DNA of 58,553 bases from Phycisphaerae bacterium (GTDB lineage Bacteria > Planctomycetota > Phycisphaerae > UBA1845 > JAFGLZ01): contig JAFGLZ010000124.1 in assembly GCA_016927755.1 (NCBI GenBank), forward strand, positions 1-58,553, read 5' to 3'. A program made the translations under genes and the position numbers. This document shows, one piece after another, positions 10,101-17,838 of the stretch (positions are counted from its first letter, which is position 1; the number at the start of each line of letters is the position of its first letter). The notes below the pieces were generated by a model. It worked only from the letters and a program-made list of their open reading frames with translations, had not been told where the DNA came from and ran no database searches.

Positions 10101-12093
10101 GTTTGATTTGCAGGACGGTCAGCCTCGCCTCCGCCGTTGCCACCTCGCCCCGACCGGAGCCGGGCGGCGCCTTCCGCAGGGCCGCAAGCGCCGCCTCGAC
10201 CACGGGCAAGCCTTCCCCGCCGCGCCCACGCATCGCACGAAGGACGACCTCCCGCCGTATCGCATGGACGTTCGTCGGGTCGCTCGAAGCCGCGGCAAGG
10301 TACGCCTTCTCCGCCTGATCCAGCAGGTCCTCCGACGATCGCGCCAGACCGTATTGGTAGCACGTATCGCCCCGAAAGACGTGGTCGTCCGCCTGCAACG
10401 GAGACAGCCCCTCCTGAGCCCGGGACGCGTCCCCGTCCTGACCCTCCAGTTCGCTGGCAACCCACCAGATCCGCAAGGCCTGGCGGCCACGGGAACTCTG
10501 CCCTGCCTTCGCGCCCGAGGCACGGGACGTCGGCCCGACCACCGTCGCCTGAAACCGCTTAACCGCCTCATCCGCGTCCGCCGCGGCGTTCCGGGGTCTC
10601 CCAAGGAGCAAGTCAATCCCCGCCCGCATCGTCAGGGCATCGGGATCCCCGGGACGATGCTCCAGCAGCTCCGCCAGCGTCTCCTGCGCCGGGCCGTATG
10701 CCTTGAAGGCGACCTCCGCCTCCGCGAGGATCAGACCCACGGACAGCTTCTCGGCCGCGACGGAATGCCACGCGAGCATCCTGTCGGCCTCACGGTAGCT
10801 TAACACCGCCGCCGCAAGACGACCCTGCGCCTGCCGGATTCGTCCGAGCAGCAATCGCCCCATCCAGTGGTCCGGCGTCAACTCGATCGACGCCTGCTTC
10901 CGTGCTTCGTCCGCCTTGGACAGCAACGCCTGCGAATCGGACGAGCCCGGGCGGATCTGCTGGAGATAGCTCTCGCCCAACATGCACCACATCCGGTGGC
11001 GTCGGGGGCGGTCGAGCAAGCCCCGGTAGCTCTCCGGGTTGAACGGTCGAGCCAACCCCTGTTCGAGCGTCTTGCGCGCCGTCTCGGTCCGCCCCGCCTC
11101 GAGCAAATGCCGGGCCAGCTCCACGTAGAGCCGAAGCTCGTCCGGCGTCGAGCTTATTGCCCGGCTCAGCGCATCCACGGCCTTGCGGTCTTCCCCCACG
11201 AGCGAGAAATACTCGGCGCGAGAGAGCACGATCTCCGCGCTCGCCGGATCGAGCTCCGCGGCCTTGTCCAGGAGTTGCCGGACCTCATCCAACTCCCGCT
11301 GACTGTCGCGAGGCCTGAGCGGCACGCCTCGCGCGGCCGCGCTTTCGCGAAGGGTCTTGAGCCGACGGATCAGGTATTGGGCGTAACACAGACGCGCCGC
11401 GGCGCTATCCGGGACCTCTCGGATGAGTCCCTGATAAACCTCTTCGGCACGCGAGGCGGACTTGCTGGGACGGTCAGGACTGTCGTCCTGACTCGAATCC
11501 TGGCTCTCGTATCGCCGTGCCAGGGCGTCCGCGATCTCGACATCGTTGGGAGCCAGCTCATGGGCCTGCTCCATGGCTTCCAGGCTCTGCTTGGCGTACT
11601 TCGGGTCTTCGCTCGCCAGGCCCGCCAGCGCCACCCCCATGGCCAGCTTGGCCCGCGCGGCCTTCGGATCGAGCGCGAGCAGCTTCTCCGCGTCGCGGCG
11701 GAGATTGGCGTAGCCCTCGGCTCCGCCAAACAAATGCACTAACTCCAGGCGCAGTGCCACCCGCTGCTCGTGTGCCGGCAAGCAGTTCACGTCCGCCGTG
11801 ACGGCCTTGTCGAACAGCCTCAATGCCCCATCGGCGTCGCCGAAAGCCCGCGACACCAAACCGGCAGCTACCAACCACCGCGGGTCGCGCGTCCGCTGAT
11901 AGGCCTGATTGTAGGCGCCGATCGCCACGCGCATCTCTCCGGCGCGGCAAGCCTCGATCGCCCGCTCCACGTAGGTGGATGGGTCCCGCTGCCCCCACAG
12001 CGATAAGAGGCTGATCCCCCCTACGGTCAGCACCAGCATGAAGCCCACCACTAGGCCAACCACGAGATTCTTGTTTAATCGTCCGTGTGCCAT
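7198..12093 (-). CDS. Giant membrane-anchored tetratricopeptide repeat protein
   Basis: A 1,631-residue protein. One N-terminal transmembrane helix (about residues 10-32) is followed by an almost unbroken array of TPR-like helix pairs to the C-terminus. Clear units include the N-terminal YVERAIEACRAGEMRVAIGA and the C-terminal LFRKALEADKDYLIALNNLA, next to LGWCLTLTGDYDGALAVLEEA. The last repeats are closest to the consensus; the middle is more diverged. With the N-terminus inside, the repeats would lie on the outer face of the inner membrane. That layout resembles PEP-CTERM/exosortase-associated PrsT-like TPR proteins, but no such locus is visible here, so the likeness is only architectural. 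It stands alone, ending 100 bp from the convergent glycosyltransferase gene. Confidence 0.9.
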   Translation of the reverse strand: MAHGRLNKNLVVGLVVGFMLVLTVGGISLLSLWGQRDPSTYVERAIEACRAGEMRVAIGAYNQAYQRTRDPRWLVAAGLVSRAFGDADGALRLFDKAVTADVNCLPAHEQRVALRLELVHLFGGAEGYANLRRDAEKLLALDPKAARAKLAMGVALAGLASEDPKYAKQSLEAMEQAHELAPNDVEIADALARRYESQDSSQDDSPDRPSKSASRAEEVYQGLIREVPDSAAARLCYAQYLIRRLKTLRESAAARGVPLRPRDSQRELDEVRQLLDKAAELDPASAEIVLSRAEYFSLVGEDRKAVDALSRAISSTPDELRLYVELARHLLEAGRTETARKTLEQGLARPFNPESYRGLLDRPRRHRMWCMLGESYLQQIRPGSSDSQALLSKADEARKQASIELTPDHWMGRLLLGRIRQAQGRLAAAVLSYREADRMLAWHSVAAEKLSVGLILAEAEVAFKAYGPAQETLAELLEHRPGDPDALTMRAGIDLLLGRPRNAAADADEAVKRFQATVVGPTSRASGAKAGQSSRGRQALRIWWVASELEGQDGDASRAQEGLSPLQADDHVFRGDTCYQYGLARSSEDLLDQAEKAYLAAASSDPTNVHAIRREVVLRAMRGRGGEGLPVVEAALAALRKAPPGSGRGEVATAEARLTVLQIKLDEKTPEKERDSRIVAALQTVPDPLRQAELLSEYYVDSGQAPKAVKLLNGVAATRAEDIPLLERQFSAALAARDWTLGGKADEWSTAEEVSGLATAEMVGRRAIQLNADGAGGRLYEGRLHLAKGLRLQAKARLKRKSDPASARQDDEYATSLLQNAVYALRTGAEDVRVYSMARVWLGRAMEALGQVEAVDAYQMALVLNPLNEEAHRDLARLGEAHPSSAIDVASHLAQAIRLARQGLDGLPEDPWLRGRAEDLREQQHPVESIVRREAIRRTAPKDLDNLLRLGALYRQTEQEGKADECLKAAVDAAGADTEVYRRVAESYALDKRYDRAIEVLERLAARLEGAERAEALLMLARTLQQEWTDRERSGATTLELRALRDRIDGTFAEAAKLDSSPTVCREAAEFCLRTERRQEAVDWLRRALRVQQDKLDEKPIREKLIRTLLSMRPLPDDVDREVKDYDASYVGWEEVSLFWGLLEAARGDLGTAADQLTRYLDRLLGEKRSATRKPGQLAEAYFLRGRLYLRLASLRLDRRAEFLRLAIEDLTRAKTYAPDTAVKPEYAIVLAEALERSDQIDLGLRELRTTVRDFPNDERAPAALVEMLGRQKRGELSEIRAQQETVIRQQMTRHPKQWVWPFLLGEIIEQRRARAEAEAAYRSAAELCNYGAQGVGRRAVVGLLRMLEFGGAYQKMIDVIEKKTKPLDRSYQIWTFYGSALSRTGRMPDALAAWKAAADGAAEVGDQAVISRKLQIVLGREKALQSVEALVTKWPQDVHLRMLHAVMLDQMERRAEAIKTLDAVQATATQPADRPALLSYLGTLRLMQGQDKQAAELFRKALEADKDYLIALNNLAFVLSERLRQPKEALAYARRAAELNPNAVGVLDTLGWCLTLTGDYDGALAVLEEAYSKVPIVSVCYHLAETYRRIEKPGEARRYAEQGLETATQTKDQAYQAILENLLTQLKSAG

Positions 12094-12218
12094 TGCATCA
12101 CCGTTCAGACGTGAAAGGATGATCCGAGCTACCCGGGCATCCTATCAATCGCCCGATTCCTCGTCGAGAACCACGCCGTGACGCCGTCGACGTCGACCAA
12201 CCGTCGCCGCCGGTCCGA

Positions 12219-12770
12219 TCAGGAGGACTTCCGGAGAAGTCGTCCAAGCGTCTTGGTCAGCCGCTCCATTCCGTCGCTGCCGATGTCGAGGGCCAGCTCG
12301 AAGAGCCCGCTCATCGTCTCCAGAAAAGACAGCATGCTCTCCAGTCGTTCCCGGTAGAGCCTTACCTCCTCATCCTCGGCGGCCTTGGATCGTCCCGGCC
12401 TGTCCGAGACCATGTCGTGACACCGGCGGATCACCTCCAGGATCGGCTCCACCTCGCGCCGCTTTCGCTGCTGCGCGATCGTCTCGAACATCGCCCACAC
12501 GTCCGTCTCGCTGACGAAGTAGTCCTTCCGGTCCCCCGTTTTGTGAACCCGACGGATCAGCCCCCAGTCTTGCAGCGCGCGCAAGTTCATGCTGGCGCTG
12601 CCGCGCGAAACCTGCAATTGCGCCATCACGTCGTCCGTGCACAACGGCTCGGTCGAGACGTAGAACAACGCGTGAAGCTCCGCCATCGTCCGACTGATCC
12701 CCCAATACGGGCCCATCTCGCCCCATCGCCGCACGAACAGGGCCTTGGACTCCTCGAGCTCGCCGGGCAT
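12219..12770 (-). CDS. GbsR/MarR-type winged-helix transcriptional regulator
   Basis: A 183-residue DNA-binding protein. The start at 12770 (MPGELEESKALF) is chosen over the longer in-frame start at 12881 because AAGGAGG lies exactly 8 nt upstream. Residues about 25-95 form the winged helix: GISRTMAELHALFYVS, then TDDVMAQLQVSRGSASMNLR as the recognition unit and LIRRVHKTGDRKDYF as the wing. This pattern is that of the GbsR branch of the MarR superfamily, whose known members control osmolyte and other uptake or metabolic genes. The C-terminal half is helical and probably dimerises. A perfect palindrome directly adjoins the ribosome site, suggesting autorepression. It is divergent from the GH4 glycosidase gene, the most likely neighbour target. 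Confidence 0.9.
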   Translation of the reverse strand: MPGELEESKALFVRRWGEMGPYWGISRTMAELHALFYVSTEPLCTDDVMAQLQVSRGSASMNLRALQDWGLIRRVHKTGDRKDYFVSETDVWAMFETIAQQRKRREVEPILEVIRRCHDMVSDRPGRSKAAEDEEVRLYRERLESMLSFLETMSGLFELALDIGSDGMERLTKTLGRLLRKSS

Positions 12771-12778
12771 GGCATCGA

Positions 12779-12785
12779 CCTCCTT
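12779..12785 (-). promoter_or_regulatory. Strong Shine-Dalgarno of the GbsR-like gene
   Basis: Reads AAGGAGG on the minus strand, 8 nt from the ATG at 12770. It fixes the start codon and abuts the palindrome at 12786-12803. Confidence 0.75.
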
Positions 12786-12803
12786 GATACTTTCAAAAGT
12801 ATC
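12786..12803. promoter_or_regulatory. Perfect 18-bp palindrome, candidate autoregulatory operator
   Basis: GATACTTT-CA-AAAGTATC: two perfect 8-bp arms around a 2-bp centre, AT-rich in a GC-rich setting. It lies immediately upstream of the regulator's Shine-Dalgarno. A dimeric MarR/GbsR protein bound here would block its own gene. The same site is about 145 bp before the divergent GH4 start. The role is inference from position and symmetry. Confidence 0.6.
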
Positions 12804-12946
12804 TGAAAGCATTGTAGCGAAATCCGACCCCCGGCAACCAGCCGCGCCCCCCGCCCGTTTCTTTGCGATCATTCGCGCCAATCGCTAGCATAGACCCCTT
12901 TGTGCGCACCTTGGATTCGACGGTTCAAAGACGTGGGAGTACATCG

Positions 12947-14428
12947 ATGGCTAGGCGGAAGGGGCAGGGGAGAAAGCGACCGGCACGCGTGAAGGTCGCC
13001 ATCGTCGGCGGGGCGGCCTTGGGTTGGGGCCCCACGATCGTGACCGATCTGGCCCTAAACGAGGACCTTGCCGGGCAGATCGTCCTTCACGACATCGACC
13101 CCAAACCGCTCTCCCTGATGAGGCGCTACGGACGGGCGGTCTGTCGCCATCCTGACGCCGGCGGAAGGTTCGAGCTTACGACGACGCAGGATCGACGCAA
13201 GGCCCTCCGCGACGCCGACTTCGTCGTTGTCACCATCAGCGTCGGCGGCCTCGCCATGATGGCGCACGACCTGCGGATCCCCCGCAAATACGGCATCGTT
13301 CAGTCCGTGGGCGACACCGTCGGCCCGGGCGGTCTGTTCAGGGCCTTGCGCAACGTGCCCGTCTTCAAGCGAATCGCCGAAGACATCCTCCGCTGCTGCC
13401 CCAACGCCTGGGTCCTCAGTTATACCAATCCGTGTACCATGCTGGCCCGGACGCTCATACGCCACGGGGTCAAGGCGATCGGCTGCTGCCACGAGGTCTT
13501 CGGCGCCAAGAGCCTCATCGCCCAACTTGCCAATCAGACACTCGGGAGAAAAGACCTGACGCGTGACGACGTCGATGCCGTCGTCACGGGCATCAATCAC
13601 TGCACTGTCTTCACGCATGCCACGGTGGCCGGGCGCGACGCCCTCGACATGGTCCGGCGGCACATGAAGCAGCCGGGCGTCGTCCGAGTTTACGGGCCCG
13701 GTGAACAGCTCCAGGCCCAAGGCCTGTTCGCACGCGACCAGGTCAAGCTCGAATTGCTGCGCCGATACGGCGCTCTCGGCGCCGCGGGCGATCGACACCT
13801 CGCCGAGTTCTTCCCGGGCTATCTGACTCCCGAAACCCACGAGGGCAATCGGTGGGGCGTCGTCGTCACAACCATCGACGAGCGGATCCAGTGGAAGAAG
13901 GACGACCTCGCCAAGATCCGAGCCAGACTTCGCGACGCCAAGGCCTTCGCCCGACAACCGCTCAAGCGGAGCGGGGAAGAGGCCGGCGACATGATGGCCT
14001 GCCTCGTCGGTCAGCGGACGATGCGCACCAACGTCAACCGCCCGAACGTCGGGCAGATCCCCAACCTGCCCACCGACGCCGTCGTCGAGACCAACGCCTG
14101 GCTCACGTTCGACCGAATCGACCCGATCTGCAGCGGGCCGCTGCCTGACGGACTGCTGCCCTGGTACCTGAGGCACGTCATGAACCAGGAGTCCACGATC
14201 GAGGCCGCTCTCAAAGGCGATCGCGACCTCGCCTTCCAGGCACTGCTGAACGATCCCCTCGTGTCCGACCGCGACGACGCCGAGAGAATGTTCAAGGAAA
14301 TGCTCAGGGTGCAGGCCGACTACCTCCCCGAATTCAAGCCCCGCCGAAAGACCCGTCGACCCCGGCGAGATCCGTCCAAGACGGCCGCCGTGGATGGCGC
14401 CCTCGCCTGCGGGCTGGCGTACGGGTAG
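12947..14428 (+). CDS. Family 4 glycoside hydrolase (NAD/Mn-dependent alpha-glucosidase/galactosidase type)
   Basis: A 493-residue cytoplasmic enzyme. The start at ATG 12947 has GGGAG 7 nt upstream; the open frame extends back to 12863 without such a site. After a basic N-terminus, KVAIVGGAALGWGP is the NAD-binding glycine loop. VLSYTNPCTM carries the family Asn-Pro, CCHEVFG the metal-binding Cys, and GINHCTVFT the metal-binding His. GH4 enzymes open the glycosidic bond by oxidation at C3, elimination and reduction, using NAD and a divalent metal. Members act on alpha-glucosides, alpha-galactosides or 6-phospho-glucosides. The exact substrate is unclear, though the MelA/AglA branch is closest by motif. 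It is divergent from the GbsR-like regulator. Confidence 0.93.
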   Translation: MARRKGQGRKRPARVKVAIVGGAALGWGPTIVTDLALNEDLAGQIVLHDIDPKPLSLMRRYGRAVCRHPDAGGRFELTTTQDRRKALRDADFVVVTISVGGLAMMAHDLRIPRKYGIVQSVGDTVGPGGLFRALRNVPVFKRIAEDILRCCPNAWVLSYTNPCTMLARTLIRHGVKAIGCCHEVFGAKSLIAQLANQTLGRKDLTRDDVDAVVTGINHCTVFTHATVAGRDALDMVRRHMKQPGVVRVYGPGEQLQAQGLFARDQVKLELLRRYGALGAAGDRHLAEFFPGYLTPETHEGNRWGVVVTTIDERIQWKKDDLAKIRARLRDAKAFARQPLKRSGEEAGDMMACLVGQRTMRTNVNRPNVGQIPNLPTDAVVETNAWLTFDRIDPICSGPLPDGLLPWYLRHVMNQESTIEAALKGDRDLAFQALLNDPLVSDRDDAERMFKEMLRVQADYLPEFKPRRKTRRPRRDPSKTAAVDGALACGLAYG

Positions 14429-14438
14429 CGGCGGCACG

Positions 14439-14453
14439 ACCTTGCGACAAGGT
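14439..14453 (+). terminator. Small perfect hairpin after the GH4 gene
   Basis: ACCTTG, loop CGA, CAAGGT, starting 10 nt after the stop codon. It lacks a T-tract, so it may be only a transcript-end stabiliser. Confidence 0.35.
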
Positions 14454-14794
14454 GAAATCTGGGCCGGATTCATGCTCCAACGGTTCAAGTGCCGATAAAA
14501 TCAGCGGATGCGGTCTGGGAACGCCGAAACGACGCCTTGCGGGAGGCCCCCTGTGACCTTCTGATGGGGAACCGTCCCTGTAAGGCCGTTGGAGGAAGCT
14601 GGTACCGGCCCGACGCGCTCGGGCCTTGCATCGGCAACCCCGAGATTCATAGAATGAGAGAGTGCGGGCTGGGCTGTCGTAAGCTTCGCGACTGACGTGA
14701 ACTATGATTGCCCGCGTCGGCTTGAACGGGTCAGGAGTCGATCCCGTATGCCTTGTGGCGCAAGCCGATCTGATAGCACGAGGAGACCTGCGCA
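14454..14794 (+). other. Intergenic region with several RNA-like hairpins, no convincing gene
   Basis: No convincing coding frame; a 68-codon reading at 14489-14695 has no ribosome site and looks random. Several inverted repeats occur in order. GGCCCGA/TCGGGCC with a 5-nt loop lies at 14607-14625. GGCCG/CGGCC lies at 14584-14610, an alternative pairing. A nested structure lies at 14717-14768. The stretch may be a structured 5' leader of the following small protein gene or an independent RNA. I could not match it to tmRNA, RNase P, SRP RNA or a riboswitch class by eye. Confidence 0.35.
14717..14768 (+). promoter_or_regulatory. Nested stem-loop in the leader of the small secreted protein gene
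   Basis: The outer stem TCGGCTTG (14717-14724) pairs perfectly with CAAGCCGA (14761-14768). Inside it, ACGGG (14726-14730) pairs with CCCGT (14743-14747). The structure ends 12 nt before AGGAG (14781-14785), the ribosome site of the ATG at 14795, so it could influence translation. No ligand class is recognised. Confidence 0.4.
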
Positions 14795-15226
14795 ATGGAT
14801 GGCGGTGATCGGTCTTCTACGCCGGCGGGCGGCCGGGTCGTACAATGGGTGATCGCCCTGTCGTTGGCGATCATCGCCGGATGCCTTGTCCTGAAAGTTG
14901 ACGAGAGCAGTTGGTTGCCACGGGTCCAGGCCCAAACCACGCGAATGGCCCCGGGCGACATCTATGCGTTCGCCGGCCAGCTCGGGCCGAAAACGTATGG
15001 GTTGTTCATGGTGGATCTGGGCGCGGGCAACCTGTGGTGCTACGAGTACTCCAACCAGAAGGACAAGCTCCGCTTGGTGGCGGCACGGTCGTTCTTGTAT
15101 GATCGATGCCTGGAGGAGTTCAACGTCGATTCGCCCACGCCGAGGGAAGTGGCTCAACTCGTCCAGCGGCTTCGCGATCGTCAGTCGCAGGCCGATGGGA
15201 AGAAAGGCAGCACTCAGGAGAAGTAG
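14795..15226 (+). CDS. Small membrane-anchored or secreted protein of unknown function
   Basis: A 143-residue protein with AGGAG 9 nt before its ATG. A hydrophobic segment at about residues 16-35 (VVQWVIALSLAIIAGCLVL) is a signal anchor or signal peptide. The region after it contains a compact fold: PGDIYAFAGQLGPKTYGLFM, then LWCYEYSNQKDKLRLVAARSF and YDRCLEEF. This resembles short planctomycete proteins I know only as conserved hypotheticals. The C-terminus is charged and probably disordered. The next gene starts 39 nt downstream on the same strand, so the two are likely co-transcribed. No enzymatic motif is visible. Confidence 0.75.
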   Translation: MDGGDRSSTPAGGRVVQWVIALSLAIIAGCLVLKVDESSWLPRVQAQTTRMAPGDIYAFAGQLGPKTYGLFMVDLGAGNLWCYEYSNQKDKLRLVAARSFLYDRCLEEFNVDSPTPREVAQLVQRLRDRQSQADGKKGSTQEK

Positions 15227-15265
15227 GACTCCCGCGAGTTGTTGTCGCAGCGAAGGGGCAGTTCC

Positions 15266-16531
15266 ATGGGCATGCCGCAATTCTACAATCTGAATGAGGC
15301 CGCGACGAAGCTCGGAAGATCCGAGGACGACGTCAAGGCGCTCGTGCGCGACGGCAAGCTGCGTGAGTTTCGAGACCGAGGACAGTTGTTCTTCAAGACC
15401 GACGAGGTCGATCGCCTCGTCGAGGAGACCGGGCGGACCGACGACAGCATCTCCTTGGACGATAGCTCCGTCGGTGGCCTCGCGCTCAACGACGACAGCG
15501 GGCTGGGCGACAGCGCCCTAGGCGACAGCGACGTCGGAGCCAGCACCGCCGGCGGTACCGGACTCAGCGACAGCGGCCTCGGCGACAGCGGGCTCAGCGA
15601 CAGCGCCATCGGCGCCAGCCATGCCGGTACGCCCGCCAAGATCCCCGACGCGAAGACGCTTGAGGGCGAGGGCTCGTCGCTCGGCGAGTACGACCTAGCC
15701 GGTGACAGCGGCCCAGGGCTCTCGGGTTCCAGCCTTGACCTCTCACCGGCGATCGACGGTGCCTCGCCGGAGGCCGCCGAGGACGAAATCCCAGACATCG
15801 GCCTGAGCGGCTCGGGCGAGCTGTCGCTCGATGATGACGAAGAGGTCCTGGCAAAGGCCGCCGACAAGGGCGATACCGTCATCACCTCCGTCGGCATCAG
15901 CGTCTTCGACGACGACGAGATCGAGATCGACGTCGACCCCCTGGCCAAAACACAGGTTACGCCCTCGATAGAAGACCAGATCTCCCTGGAAGGCGTAGGC
16001 AGCGGCTCGGGGCTCCTCGACCTGACCCGAGAGGCCGACGACACCAGCCTCGGGGCCGAACTCCTCGACGAGATCTATCCCGGCGAGGAAGAGTCCACCA
16101 TGCAGGAGGACCTCCCCACGGAGGTCCTGCCCGGGGTTGCGGAGACGGTCGGCGCCGGGGCGCCGTCCTTTGCTCCGGGGGCCGCGCCGCAGCAGTGGGT
16201 TCTCGCCGCTCCCGCCCCGCCCGATCCCGCCGCCGCGGGATTCACGGGCATGATGATTGTCAGCGTGCTCATGCTATGCCTGACCGGGACGGTTCTGGCC
16301 GCCGCGGTCCAGGGCGTCGTGCCGTCCTTCTTGGCCACGCTCTATGAGCAATGGCTCTTCGTCGCCATCGGAGGCATAGCACTCGCGTTTATTTGTCTTG
16401 GCGTCGGGTGGTTCATGGGTCGACCGTCCTCGGGAGCCCCCAAGCCCACAAAGGCTCGCGCCAAGGCGGAAGCAAAGGCCGAGGAAAAGGCCGCCGAGCA
16501 GCCCGAATTGGTCGTCGACGACGGGAAATAG
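15266..16531 (+). CDS. MerR/excisionase-like HTH protein with acidic Asp-Ser repeat region and two C-terminal membrane helices
   Basis: A 421-residue protein. ATG 15266 is preferred because AAGGGG sits 7 nt upstream; the frame extends back to a TTG at 15239. Residues 1-55 look like the short winged helix of the excisionase/MerR type (FYNLNEAATKLGRSEDDVKA, then LREFRDRGQLFFKTDEVDRL). A long acidic low-complexity region follows, with repeats such as SGLGDSALGDSDVG and LSDSGLGDSGLSDS. Near the C-terminus two hydrophobic helices (about 327-353 and 363-388) precede an Ala/Lys/Glu-rich tail. A DNA-binding-type domain linked to a membrane anchor is unusual; the HTH may instead bind a protein partner. 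It lies between a small membrane protein and an OmpA-like lipoprotein on the same strand. Confidence 0.85.
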   Translation: MGMPQFYNLNEAATKLGRSEDDVKALVRDGKLREFRDRGQLFFKTDEVDRLVEETGRTDDSISLDDSSVGGLALNDDSGLGDSALGDSDVGASTAGGTGLSDSGLGDSGLSDSAIGASHAGTPAKIPDAKTLEGEGSSLGEYDLAGDSGPGLSGSSLDLSPAIDGASPEAAEDEIPDIGLSGSGELSLDDDEEVLAKAADKGDTVITSVGISVFDDDEIEIDVDPLAKTQVTPSIEDQISLEGVGSGSGLLDLTREADDTSLGAELLDEIYPGEEESTMQEDLPTEVLPGVAETVGAGAPSFAPGAAPQQWVLAAPAPPDPAAAGFTGMMIVSVLMLCLTGTVLAAAVQGVVPSFLATLYEQWLFVAIGGIALAFICLGVGWFMGRPSSGAPKPTKARAKAEAKAEEKAAEQPELVVDDGK

Positions 16532-16553
16532 CCGCGCGGGCCGCGGCGCGCGG
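16532..16553 (+). terminator. GC-rich hairpin directly after the HTH-membrane gene
   Basis: CCGCGCG, 8-nt loop, CGCGCGG, beginning at the base after the TAG stop. It is a perfect 7-bp stem without a T-tract. Confidence 0.4.
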
Positions 16554-16705
16554 GAGACTCTCGCCGGGCTCGCCGCCTTGCTCGATAACTCAGGTCAGCA
16601 ATTCTGCCGTCAGGGCTCGGACGTGCCGAGCGCGGGGTGGATCGCGGGTCCCATGGCGGCGCGCTAGGTTCGTAAACCGTCACGCAGAATCGAAGGAGCC
16701 TTCCC

Positions 16706-17581
16706 ATGAGAACGCCGGGTCCGAAAGTGGGCGTACTACTGTGCACGCTGGCGGTCGCCGCCAATAGCGGGTGCGTCGCAAAGGAGCAGTACGAGAAAGT
16801 CCGCGCCAACCTGCGCAAGTGCGACGAGCATCGCCAGCAGCTTCAGCAGGAGCTGCAGGCCGAGAAGGACAACGTCGCCGCTCTGCAAAATCAGTTGGCC
16901 ACCATCCGAGACCAGTACGGTGGCAAGGACGCCGAGATCGCCCGACTCCAGCAGGAGAACAACCAGCTCAGCGCGGCCCTCGACGAGATGAAGAAGACCG
17001 CCCAGGCCGCGCTCGACCGACCGCCCGTCGAGCCCACGGTCATCGTCCGAAAGCTGCCGGCGGAACTGCATAAGGCCTTGCAGGAGTTCGCTCAGAAGTA
17101 CCCCGACATGGTCGAGTACGACGCCCAGAGAGGCGCCGTCAAGTGGAAGAGCGACCTGGTCTTCGCCCTCGGAAGCGACGTCGTCAAGGACACCGCAAAG
17201 GCCAGCCTACAGGCGTTCGCCAAGATCGCCGCTTCGCCCGCGGCCTCGAAGTTCGACGTCCTCGTCGTCGGTCACACCGACAATCTGAGGATCGCCCGGG
17301 AGGAGACCCGGAAGCTGCACCCGACCAACTGGCATCTGTCCGCGCACCGGGCGATCGCCGTCAACAACATGCTGATGGACTACGGCGTCTCGAAGAACCG
17401 CGCCGGCGTCATGGGCTACGGCGAGTACCGCCCGATCGCCCCGAACACCAGCGACCAGGGCCGACAGAAGAACCGTCGCGTCGAGATCTACCTGGTCGAT
17501 CGAAGGGCCCTCGGCGTGGGCCAAGCCAACGGCATGACTTGGCTCAGAGACGGCAGCATGGCGTTTGCTAGGGTGAAGTAG
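16706..17581 (+). CDS. OmpA/Pal-like peptidoglycan-binding lipoprotein with coiled coil
   Basis: A 291-residue envelope protein with AAGGAG 7 nt before its ATG. The signal sequence ends at NSGC (Cys 23), a lipobox. Residues about 25-100 form a coiled coil (RQQLQQELQAEKDNVAALQ and RLQQENNQLSAALDEMKKT). Residues about 125-270 form an OmpA_C domain with VVGHTDN, an acidic/Arg helix and QKNRRVEIYL, the motifs that hold the diaminopimelate side chain of peptidoglycan in this family. The likely role is tethering the outer membrane to the cell wall, as for Pal or coiled-coil OmpA lipoproteins. A strong intrinsic terminator follows, ending the transcription unit. Confidence 0.92.
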   Translation: MRTPGPKVGVLLCTLAVAANSGCVAKEQYEKVRANLRKCDEHRQQLQQELQAEKDNVAALQNQLATIRDQYGGKDAEIARLQQENNQLSAALDEMKKTAQAALDRPPVEPTVIVRKLPAELHKALQEFAQKYPDMVEYDAQRGAVKWKSDLVFALGSDVVKDTAKASLQAFAKIAASPAASKFDVLVVGHTDNLRIAREETRKLHPTNWHLSAHRAIAVNNMLMDYGVSKNRAGVMGYGEYRPIAPNTSDQGRQKNRRVEIYLVDRRALGVGQANGMTWLRDGSMAFARVK

Positions 17582-17626
17582 CGGCACTCCCGGGCCAGCG
17601 CGCGGCTCTCATCAGGGAACGCAACG

Positions 17627-17668
17627 CACGGCAGCGTGGCAACACGCCACGCTGCCGTGTTCCTTTTA
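17627..17668 (+). terminator. Strong intrinsic terminator
   Basis: CACGGCAGCGTGGC (17627-17640), loop AACAC, then GCCACGCTGCCGTG (17646-17659): a perfect 14-bp stem. It is followed by TTCCTTTTAT. It closes the unit that ends with the OmpA-like lipoprotein. Confidence 0.9.
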
Positions 17669-17838
17669 TACGCGAGTCAAGCAGGGGGCGATACCTGAGG
17701 GACCCCTGAAGACGTCCGCGCGGATTCCAAGCCGCCCGGTCGGCCTAATCGGACTGAGCGGACAGTCAACCGTCATGCCACTGCCCACCTCGCGCCTTCG
17801 CGCGAGTCTCATTGGCATCTGGCCTCGAAGAGATCCCG

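Noticed and set aside
14558..14640. Possible SRP, 6S or RNase P RNA in the hairpin-rich gap
   Set aside because: The conserved SRP GGAA loop context, the tmRNA acceptor and the RNase P P4 motif are not present; only generic hairpins remain.
14489..14695. 68-codon frame in the hairpin-rich gap
   Set aside because: No ribosome site and the frame crosses the inverted repeats; the RNA-structure reading explains the stretch better.
15440..15630. Repeated GGCGACAGCG-type bases in the HTH-membrane gene considered as a DNA repeat or CRISPR
   Set aside because: They are the codons of the Asp-Ser-Gly repeats in one long frame, with no spacer-repeat structure.
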